From: Incurvaria masculella
Taxonomy: Eukaryota > Arthropoda > Insecta > Lepidoptera > Incurvariidae
Assembly: GCA_946894095.1 (NCBI GenBank)
Contig: OX335643.1
Location: 3,707,036-3,771,035 of the forward strand
Direction of reading: 5' to 3'
DNA length: 64,000 nucleotides
Under the pieces are notes generated by a model, which searched no databases, was not told the DNA's origin, and worked only from the letters and a program-made list of their open reading frames with translations. Made by a program: the position numbers and the translations under genes. Positions 55,781-64,000 of this stretch are shown piece by piece. Position 1 is the first letter of the stretch, and every line of letters starts with the position of its first letter.

Positions 55781-56686
55781 GAGTTTAAAATAATCTACAA
55801 GCCTTATAGGGTTAATTCAGTATCTGATATAGAACAACTTTTGCTAAGAATGGAGGCATGTAATTTTTTTTGTTCCATTTTAATTTTTGAGAAATTTATG
55901 CATTACATTCTTCCCAGTATTGTCAACAACTTTTGCGAAGAAAGTATGTACCTATCGGTAATGGTTTCCAAGAAAATAAATTATTAAAGTGCACTAACTC
56001 TTCAAACTGCCTATTTGAAAAATAGGTTCCGCGCCGTGCCAGCCGGCGGCGCGGAGGCGGCGCGCGGCGGCAGAGTCTATTTTACCTACCCGAATACTTT
56101 TGCCTCCTTCCCACGCTGACGTACGCTGCGCCGGGCTATGGATTTGGTCGGCGCGGCTGTAATGTAGGTATGTACACAAGCATGCACGTCCTTTTTCGCC
56201 CGATCGGCACTCGCTTTACTTAAATTCACTCACGTGTGATACTCAAGTCCGATGCGCGTCATGGACCTTGACATACTAATTGCTTTCAAAACGAAAACAA
56301 ATGTCCTTCAGTGAGAGGGGCGGCGGTGGCGCGGCGGGAGAGATGGGGCGGCGGGGCTTCTGTCTGCGCACGCGGCGGGGGCGGAGAATTGTCTTGTGTC
56401 AGTGGGTCACGGTCGGGTCAATACCCCGTGGTTGACCTATATTTTTAATTAGGTAGTTGAAGAGTTAGTGCACTTTAATAAATTATTTTCTTGGAAACCA
56501 TTACAGATAGGTGCATAGTTTCTTGGCAAAAGTTGTTTAAAATACTGGGAAGAACATACTGTTTAAATTTCTCAAAAATTAAAATGGAACAAAAAAAATT
56601 ACATACCTACATTCTTAGCAAAAGTTGTTCTATATCAGATACTGAATCAACCCTATAAGGCTTGTAGATTATTTTAAACTCACCTT
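55777..56686. repeat. long-armed foldback element with GC-rich core
   Basis: Left arm 55777-56024 and right arm about 56439-56686 are inverted copies of about 248 bases (ends AGGTGAGTTTAAAATAATCT and its complement). TATA lies outside both ends, as expected for a TA target. The core (56025-56438) is GC- and CpG-rich (GCCAGCCGGCGGCGCGGAGG), unlike anything nearby, and has no convincing ORF. Confidence 0.9.
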
Positions 56687-56999
56687 ATATAGATATTCAG
56701 TCAAAGGGAACTTTCAAGAAAATCCTCAAAATATATTATTTGCAAAGGCAAAAGATATAAAGCTCGACTTTTTGCCCCACACCTTCGATCGCACGCAGTC
56801 ATATACACCCTCTCATATCCTCTCACGCACACATACACTACACATACATACATCACACACGAATGTACCGAGTTTTCTTAGTTTTCAAATATTTTTTTTT
56901 TTTAATTTTTTCTTTTTCACTCTCATATATCCACTCTCCTTCTCGTCATTAATGTACCCTGTCCATAGGCGCCTAATTTAAGTAATTGTTTTGAAAGGA

Positions 57000-57222
57000 T
57001 TCTGAAAGGGGTGTACTGAAAACCAGCTTAGCAGCGAGAGCTGCGTACCGGCTGAGTGCATACCTATTTAGCGCAGCACTTACATCTTAATGCATGTTTT
57101 TATGTTATAAGTTTCTCTTTTTTATTATGTCTTGTTTATTGTTGTTTTTATGTATATTGTTGTTATGCGCTGAATAAACGATTTGATTTGATTTGATTTG
57201 ATTTGATTTGATTTGATTTGAT
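57000..57222 (+). mobile_element. LINE 3' end with (GATTT)n tail
   Basis: CTGAGTGCATACCTATTTAG, GCGCTGAATAAACGATTTG and a run of GATTT units from 57180 to 57221. Only 3' UTR present. Confidence 0.8.
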
Positions 57223-57284
57223 ATCATGATATATTAGAGGGGATATAGTTGAGAGTTCCGCGTTTCCTCAGATCGCATTTTCGT

Positions 57285-57605
57285 AATCGCGCATTTTTTT
57301 ATCTCAAGCGTCGAATATAGCGTAGGCCAGGCTCCACCCAAGAGGTGCCCAACGACCCCCACGGGCTTTCGAACTTTCACGGGGGTTGCGATAATCCTGC
57401 GGCCGGCCAGATGCTTCCTCACACTGCGTTTGAAGGTCCCTAGATTATATTTTGGGGGAAATACCTAGGTAGGGAGGGTATTCCATAGTTTACCGACCCT
57501 ATAGATAAAGGATCAAGAGGATCGGCTGCTTCTCATTTTGGGACTGTCGATAGTGAATGGGTGCATTACCTGCCCTTTCCGCATTGGGTGATGGTACACA
57601 GCGGT
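57285..57605. repeat. dispersed repeat, longest copy
   Basis: CCCACGGGCTTTCGAACTTT, TGGGGGAAATACCTAGGTAG, AGGATCAAGAGGATCGGCTG; shares blocks with 29330-29560 and 35385-35625. Confidence 0.65.
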
Positions 57606-57690
57606 TAGTGTATTTACATATTATATAGACAATAGACTAGTTTAATTAAGGACACTGTCTCGCCTTATATATAGTATCACAAACCTTCTA

Positions 57691-58033
57691 TTAAGGATGT
57701 TCCGACCCATACAATGTTTTTTTTACACAGAACGCAAAAAGTAAAAATATCAAATATAGCCATAGTAGTTGCAGCGAAAACATATTCACAATTTCAGGTT
57801 TAATGGTTTCGTTGTAATTGCCGATTAGAAGTTTTACACCGTTAGATGGCGCTGTTAAATAAAAATCGTATTTAAATAAATTGTAACAAAACCAATAATC
57901 CTGAAATTGTGAAATTATTTTCGCTGCAAGTAATATGACTATATTAAACTTTTATTATTAATTCGTGGCTTAAAGTGCAATACTTTTTGCGTTATGTTTG
58001 CAAACAACTTTATATGGGTCGGAACAGCCTTAA
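57691..58033. repeat. second kind of TTAA-flanked MITE
   Basis: Starts TTAAGGATGTTCCGACCCAT and ends with inverted ATGGGTCGGAACAGCCTTAA, 343 bases. Inside, GCAGCGAAAACATATTCACA-like arms and an AGATGGCGCTG core. Distinct from the GGTGGCCCA family although both begin TTAAGG. Confidence 0.9.
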
Positions 58034-58337
58034 TGGTAATACATTTTAGGTTAACCTGCACGCGTAAGTACTTAATCTGGCTAGGTATGTGCAGCTATTT
58101 TAATTAATAAACGATTTCTGCATTGGTCATGACCACAGTTAAATAACTGCTGTGACCAGTATAAATAAATGAGTAAATTCGAAGTCTGTGCGTAAAACCA
58201 TACCATATGAGCTATAGTAAAACTGAAGTGTATACGGGAGAATTAAAAATGTAAACGAAGCGGACATATGTATGAAGAAATGTTGATTGCAAGACTGTTG
58301 CTGTAATGTGTCGATGACTAAGGAAATAACACATCCT

Positions 58338-59128
58338 TTAAGGTGGCCCTTCCCGCTGGGACTAACTCATTCGCGGGCACTTTAGAAAATCGTGCTATTC
58401 CGCTCTGGGACGTTCTGTTTCAAAGACAAAGATCAGCCATGAGGAGGATGCAACATGTCCACAAAGCAGTCAATGCGCATAGTGTTTTTTATTTGTGTGA
58501 TTTACGAAAATTTTTATTACAAAACGACTTACAGCCAAAAGTAAATCACGACCGCTGTTGTCAAAAACCGGCCAAGTGCGAGTCGGACTCGCACACGAAG
58601 GGTTCCGTACCAGCGTAAAAGATTTAATACAAAAAAATCACGTATCTCACCTACTTGTTGTTACAGCGGCAAAATTAATACACACTCTGTGAAAAATTCA
58701 GCTGTCTATCTGTTACGGTTACTGAGATACAGCCCTGTGACAGACGGACGGACGGACGGACAGCGGAGGCTTAGTGATAGGGTTCCGTTGGCACCCTTTG
58801 GATGCGGAACCCTAACAAATAAAAACCAACTTGCTTATAAATCTTCATGTAACAAGCTAGGTCTGATGACTAACATATTTAAGATGTTTTTACTTTTTCG
58901 TTGAGTAATCCACGTCCAAAGTTGTTGCATAAAAGGCGCGAAAAATTCGAACTTTCGGACCTTTTGACTTAGAAAACAAACACTATTTTACAATGCCAAC
59001 GGTCATCAGACATCTAGTTCGATCAAATAAAGCAGTTTTGAGGACAATTTTGGATCTCTGACAAGAAATATACGCATGCTCTTCTTTCCACGTTTGTATG
59101 GGGAGTCGAGCGGGAAGGCCCACCTTAA
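58338..59128 (-). repeat. TTAA MITE (GGTGGCCCA family) split by a GACGGACG element
   Basis: Parts 58338-58565 and 58818-59128 form one complete copy with TTAA at both ends; the insert lies between CTGTTGTCAAAA and CAAATAAAAACC. Confidence 0.9.
58566..58817 (+). repeat. GACGGACG element inside a TTAA MITE
   Basis: ACCGGCCAAGTGCGAGTCGG to GGATGCGGAACCCTAA, with GACGGACGGACGGACAGCGG near 58742. Confidence 0.92.
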
Positions 59129-59397
59129 CGTATTGTCTTGATGGTTATACGGAATTCTGCCTACCCCGCTTATCAGACGGAAAGGATGCGGAGGAGGGAT
59201 TTTATTATGTCGGGGACGTGTTTGCGTATGATTCCGTTCATTAGGCCGCGGCGTGTCATCGCTTGACCCCGGTCTGGAATTCAAGAATAACATTTCGTCG
59301 TAAATGTATACTTGATGACTGCATCACTATATCTGTACAAATGACTACGTATGCATAAAGGATATACTTGCGCTATACGACTATGCGTTTATCTGCA

Positions 59398-59948
59398 TTA
59401 AGGTGGCCCATCCCGCTCATCTCCCCATACAAAAGGGGAAAGAATATCACGCCCATATTTCTTGTCAGAGATCCAAAATTTTGCTCAAAATTGCTTTATT
59501 TGATCGAACTAGATGTTTGATGACATTTGGCATTGTAAAATTGTGTTTGGTTTCTAAGTTATAAGGCCCGAAAGTTCGAATTATTCGCGCGTTTTATACA
59601 ATAATTTTGGAGGTGGATTACGCAATGATAAAATAAGAACATCTTAAAAAGAAGATTAGTCATCAGACATAGCTTATTTAATCAAGATTTATAATCTATT
59701 TGGTTTTGTTAGATTATTTACTAAAGCGGTCGTGGTTTACTTTTAGCTATAAGTCGTTTTGTAATTAAAATTTTCGTAAATCTTATCAAATCATACATTA
59801 TGCACATTGTCTTTATTGTGGACATGTTGCATCTTCCTCATCACGGAGCCTGTGTTTTTTTTTAAACAGAGAAGGTCCCAGAGCGCAACAGCACGGTTTT
59901 GTACCGTGCCCGCGAATGAGTTCGTCCCGCCGGGTTGGGCCACCTTAA
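59398..59948 (+). repeat. TTAA MITE (GGTGGCCCA family), complete
   Basis: TTAAGGTGGCCCATCCCGC to CCGGGTTGGGCCACCTTAA, 551 bases, in opposite orientation to the copy 270 bases to its left. Confidence 0.93.
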
Positions 59949-59964
59949 TACTTCTCTTACCCCT

Positions 59965-60125
59965 GATTTCACCACCTCCAGTTACCTGAAATCCTATAAT
60001 TAACTTTCGGTTACATTGTATATTTACACGGTGTAACCGAAAGAACCATGTAAATGGATAACTTTTATCTAACCGAAAGATAACTTTGGGATTTTTATAG
60101 CTGGAGATGGTGAGAACGGGCGTTA
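59965..60125. repeat. short palindromic repeat
   Basis: CACCTCCAGTTACCTGAAAT facing the inverted ACTTTGGGATTTTTATAGCTGGAGATGG-type end; also GTTACATTGTATATTTACAC facing GTGTAACC. Copy of the inner element at 40580-40730. Confidence 0.65.
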
Positions 60126-61349
60126 GTCAAACTACTCTTGAGACTAGGCTATAATAGTAATACTTTCTTTCGTCACTTTGACAAATCTAGTATGGACGAA
60201 ATGTCATTTTTGACACTAGTTAGTAGGTAGTACTTTTGGTTAGTGTTAGTTACATTGATACTGTTTATCTCAGTCGCATTATGGTATTAGCCATTCATGC
60301 CCAGTTCATAAAAACAGTCCGGTAAAAAAATTAAAATCAAATAAAAATTAAAGGATGCGAGAAGAAAGAAGGAAGAAAGCGATGGTACGGATCCCTTCGT
60401 GTGCGAGGCCGACTCGCACTAGGCCGGTTTTATACATTGGGTAAGCGGTTCTGAGCAGACAGAAAGCCAGACAGAGACGTCATAAAAGTAAGTGATTGTC
60501 CGCCGTTGGAAAGCTTCGCGCCGCGGCCCTGATCAGGGTTCAAAGTGCGCACTCCACCGATAGTTGTTGACTGATGCAACGCGCATTTGTTTTGCGTGTG
60601 ACTTTAAGCTTTCCTTTGTTTATCATTTGTTTTAAACCGAATACATGCCAAAAGGAATGTTAATGTTGTGAGTAATTATGTCGTCCGTACGCTCGTATGC
60701 AGATGTACGGTCACGTTCCAAAGTCCAGTAGCACATTCCAACGCGATTGCTATGAAGCGCTCGCATCGCGCGGAGGTGAAGCGTGAGGAGAGGATAGCAC
60801 GGCCCGCGCGGGTTGCGGTAGGACGCCCCGCCTGAAGACCGGTCGGTGGGGGAAGGGGCACGCCACATGTGCAAAACAAACCCGACCGTAGGCTGCTACT
60901 GGACTTATGTCGTCGATGGTACATTCTCCGAATTGTCTTGATGATGGTCCTGACCTAGAATCAGTGCGACGAGCGGGGCTGCCCCATTTTTTCTTGGTGT
61001 TAGTATTTTCAGGTCGTTACACTGGAAAGATAAATATTTACTCTAAGGTCGACATCAACATGCAAAAGAAATGTCGAATCTCTAGCGGACTGTAGATCTG
61101 CGCTTCCGGCTCTCTCATTGAAGGGGGTATGTGCGTCACATTAGATGGCGCCACGGTCGCTTCTGCTATAACTTTAAAACCATGAATATAAGTTAAGTCA
61201 TCAAAACGTAGAAACGTAGCTCTCAGGTGGTTTATTTAATGTGCACAGATTCAGGTACATATTTCTTAATTAGGCTGAGGAAACAGGCACGAGCCATTGT
61301 ATGGAAGTTATCACCTCATTATCCTCTTAAAGGCGAACGATTTCGCCTG
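60126..61349. other. unplaced region with a few repeat scraps
   Basis: Contains a SINE tail (TGGTATTAGCCATTCATGCC, 60285-60315) and an end of a GACGGACG element (60383-60433). 60480-60910 is GC-richer without a convincing ORF or exon. Confidence 0.45.
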
Positions 61350-61700
61350 AGCCACTAGTCCGACTTGTCACCTAGATTGACGTTTACGCTAAACCGATCG
61401 AATGGCGTTTTCAAATGATAATTGAAGAGCGCACGCAGTGGGCGTTAAGCGAACTAACATTTGCGAGTCTGAGTTTTGATTTTAAAGTTTACATATCGTC
61501 GCCGTAAATACGTCGAAGGTGTCGTTTACACCGACTTCGCGTTTTCATACAAATCGGAATTCCGAGTTTAATTTTGACAGCTTGAAGAAATAAAAGCACG
61601 GAATATCTAGTAAAAACTTGAATGGAGTTTAAGGTTTTTACGTAACTTCGAAGTTCGTAAACGCCAATTTAGGTAACAACTGGGACTAGGAGCTCTCTGG
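61350..61700. repeat. TIR element (TCACCTAAATTGGCG family), complete
   Basis: CCGACTTGTCACCTAGATTG to CCAATTTAGGTAACAACTGG with inverted ends. Confidence 0.85.
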
Positions 61701-62144
61701 TGACAGTACGGTAGCCCGGGATTGTAAAGAGCCGAAGCGGCCTTGCGTAAGTTTGCAACATCCTTGATTTATCTACGATTGATGCGTGATTCATACGCCA
61801 AAACAATGACTCGCCGGACACTGAACTTCGGACCGTTAGTCAGAGGGATCCCTCGGCTTGACAAGTCATAAATCAGAAATTACAGTGTACATACTAATCC
61901 TAGGCTGAGATAAATATTATAATTAACGAAAAGTATTACTTTCTTACATCAATTTTGTATGGACGAATTTAACCAGAGTAACTTTCAAAATCTTTGTCTT
62001 TGACACTAGTTAGTGTTACTTTTGGTTATTCTTAGTTCCAGTTGATATTATTAAACGGTGAAAGAAATGACAAAACTCGCCGATTTCGTTTTGTTTTTAG
62101 GGCCACGTCACAAGAATTACCTATGTGATCGTTTTGGTGTCTGA

Positions 62145-62375
62145 CGTAACTTCGAAGTTCCGTAAACGCCAATTTAGGTGATAACTCGGACTCACCACTC
62201 CGAACTGTATGGTAAAAACGTCAAACCCATACAAGTTTTTACTACTTATTCCGTGGTTTTATTTCGTCGAGTTGTCAAAATCAAACTCGGATTTCCGATT
62301 TGCATGAAAACGAGGAGTCGGCGTAAACGGCAACGTCACCGTATTTACGGCGAGATTTACGGCGACAAATGAAAC
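62145..62375. repeat. TIR element (TCACCTAAATTGGCG family), inverted partial
   Basis: CGTAAACGCCAATTTAGGTG at its left arm, then GTGGTTTTATTTCGTCGAGT; the other end is missing. Confidence 0.75.
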
Positions 62376-62984
62376 CAGTAGTCATTCCCTATGCTACGGG
62401 CGATAACTCTTTACATGCTCTCATTGTGTCTTGGCCTATGGACAAAGAGTGCATTTCTTAAAAATTTTAAATGTACGATTTCCGCTGCCTGACGACAGCC
62501 TTAAGGCGCTAGGACTAGCCAACTACTCGCGCCATACAAATGCACTTTTTAACAAATGTAATAATATGTAGTGAAACGCTTCAGCAAATCCAAATAGAAC
62601 TCCAGACTGATAATGGATTGTTAATATTTTTTTATTCCATCATTTATTTAAATAATAATAAAAATAAAAAAGTTGATTTTTCTCATTAGAAATCTGAAAG
62701 TAATTCGATTTCTAGATATAAGCAAAAACAGCATATATGCATAAACAAAAAATTCCATTTGCTTTTAGATTTCTACATTTAGTCAAAAAAGTTCGGAAAT
62801 GGACACCGTTTCCGCAATGTATTTTGTATAGAAAAAGGAAACATTCATTAACGAAAATAATTCGATTCCTAGACAAGGAATCATATATTGTAAGAATGAC
62901 ACTTATAATCGTCAGACTTAGTTAGTTAACTTGGGGTGCCTCGTCTATCTTTGCGATTTGGCTAGTACCAGGCCCTTAACGCAC
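62376..62984. other. no feature recognised
   Basis: AT-rich unplaced DNA. Confidence 0.5.
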
Positions 62985-63085
62985 GCTGCGCGCGCTCGTC
63001 AATTTCTCCATACATTTGAAAACGCCAGTCGATCGGTTTGGCGTAAACGCTAATTTAGGTGACAAGTGGGAGTAGGGGCTCAGGT
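62985..63085. repeat. terminal fragment of the TCACCTAAATTGGCG family
   Basis: AACGCCAGTCGATCGGTTTG and AATTTAGGTGACAAGTGGG, one end only. Confidence 0.75.
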
Positions 63086-63124
63086 AGTTACCCTGATTTT
63101 ACCCTGCAGAGGAGAGTCGTGGTT

Positions 63125-63475
63125 CTCGTACTAACCTCAGCCTCGGTCCGCCTTGCGGTTCGATAAGCTGGGTAAGTACCTCTTAGCGCGGTTGGGTTCT
63201 GGATGGGTGACCATTCTCAAACGTTGAGGCTGGCCGTGGTTCGGATTCCACGTAAAACTATAGGTCCCCTTCCTTAATTACTAGCTGGTAGGGTGATTCC
63301 CGCCCGGGTTGGTACCATCGCATTGAATGAACGATGGTCGAAGCGGCAATGAAAATTGTCCGTGTTTTCCATCCAGTTCCATGTAGCCGAGCATTATAAG
63401 GAAGGTCCTGGCACGGCACCTAGTTCCCATGTGGTGTGTTGGGCTAATATCTGACGTTCAGTCTGGTATTAGGTG
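63125..63475 (+). repeat. SINE with diverged 5S-derived head
   Basis: CTGGATGGGTGACCATTCTC (5S box C) is kept; the AAGTTAAGCAACG part is scrambled. The body runs from GGTTCGGATTCCACG to GTCTGGTATTAG, without an A tail. Confidence 0.82.
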
Positions 63476-63639
63476 CGTCGGCGAACCGAGTGCGCGGGTG
63501 TGATGCAATGTTGCACCTCATGACGGTGCAATGTTGCGATGTTCTCTCGTATCTTGAGTCAGTTGTAACTGCGATGTGTGTGTCTATTCGATGCATCGAG
63601 TGTAACTGCGCCAGGATGTATTAAAAAAATCTTACTTCT

Positions 63640-63779
63640 TTTATCCTTTTTTCTCTGCCGCCTTGCACCTTTCCATCCCAAGGGTAGATAGGAAGAGAAT
63701 GCCTTTTGGCATTAGGCCCGCCTTTTGTAAACTGTTTTTATAATGGTGTCCAATAAATAATTTTATTATTATTATTAAT
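63640..63779 (+). mobile_element. LINE 3' end with (TTA)n tail
   Basis: TTCTCTGCCGCCTTGCACCT, GCATTAGGCCCGCCTTTTGT, CCAATAAATAATTTTATTAT followed by a TTA run; 3' UTR only. Confidence 0.8.
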
Positions 63780-64000
63780 ACCCGAGGCATCACTTCCAAA
63801 TAATACCTATTTTGTCTACCAACACCGCAGAGGATGTTCTATTTACGTCTCTGACCTAAACGTTACATTTTTTATGCACATTGCACAGACAGCAATATGC
63901 TGGATATAACATTATGTATATCAGCACTTAAATTATAATGATATTTTGTTATGCAAAGCAATATGTGTTTAGGACCATAACAAAAAAAAAAACATTAATC

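Noticed and set aside
60632..60924. Two overlapping minus-strand frames in a GC-richer patch
   Set aside because: No start context, domain or splice signal that supports an exon; the composition alone explains the lack of stops.

Overview
The window reads as a piece of a lepidopteran nuclear chromosome. It has spliced animal genes with short exons in AT-rich DNA. About half of it is interspersed repeats of moth/butterfly type: SINEs with 5S rRNA-like and tRNA-like heads, TTAA-flanked miniature elements, LINE 3' ends with (TTA)n, (GATTT)n or (ATTTC)n tails, and elements carrying a GACGGACG microsatellite between GGTTCCGTACC-type ends. The order is inferred from repeat style and gene content, not from a search.

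Four genes can be supported. (1) Positions 355-7920, minus strand: seven exons of a gamma-type regulatory subunit of mitochondrial NAD-dependent isocitrate dehydrogenase; the gene runs off the left edge. (2) Positions 11290-23742, plus strand: a complete 11-exon homologue of pleiohomeotic/YY1, a four-zinc-finger Polycomb-group DNA-binding protein. (3) Positions 31759-38258, minus strand: a complete 5-exon BORCS5 (myrlysin) gene, a myristoylated subunit of the lysosome-positioning complex BORC. (4) Positions 41896-43992, plus strand: a large GC-rich first coding exon of 699 codons that ends at Lys-Lys before a splice donor; I read it as a candidate PPP1R15 (GADD34/CReP-like) eIF2alpha-phosphatase adaptor. 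A 93-codon ORF lies 144 bases upstream of it. All reading phases of genes 1-3 agree across every splice junction. The genes are unrelated housekeeping or regulatory genes and do not form a pathway. Genes 1 and 2 are divergent, genes 2 and 3 convergent, genes 3 and 4 divergent.

From about 44 to 64 kb I see no host exon. This part is a mosaic of nested repeats: eight loci of a TTAA-flanked element of about 540 bp, a family of about 330 bp with TCACCTAAATTGGCG ends, foldback elements, a solo LTR inside a SINE, an exact 298-bp tandem duplication, and several LINE tails. Most introns of the first three genes also carry identifiable insertions.

No operon, CRISPR array, bacterial replication signal or functional rRNA/tRNA gene is present. 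The most interesting signals are two SINE types with different RNA polymerase III heads on one shared body, reciprocal nesting of two element families, a long-armed foldback element with a GC-rich core, a decayed duplicate of the last BORCS5 exon, and the upstream ORF arrangement of the candidate PPP1R15 gene.
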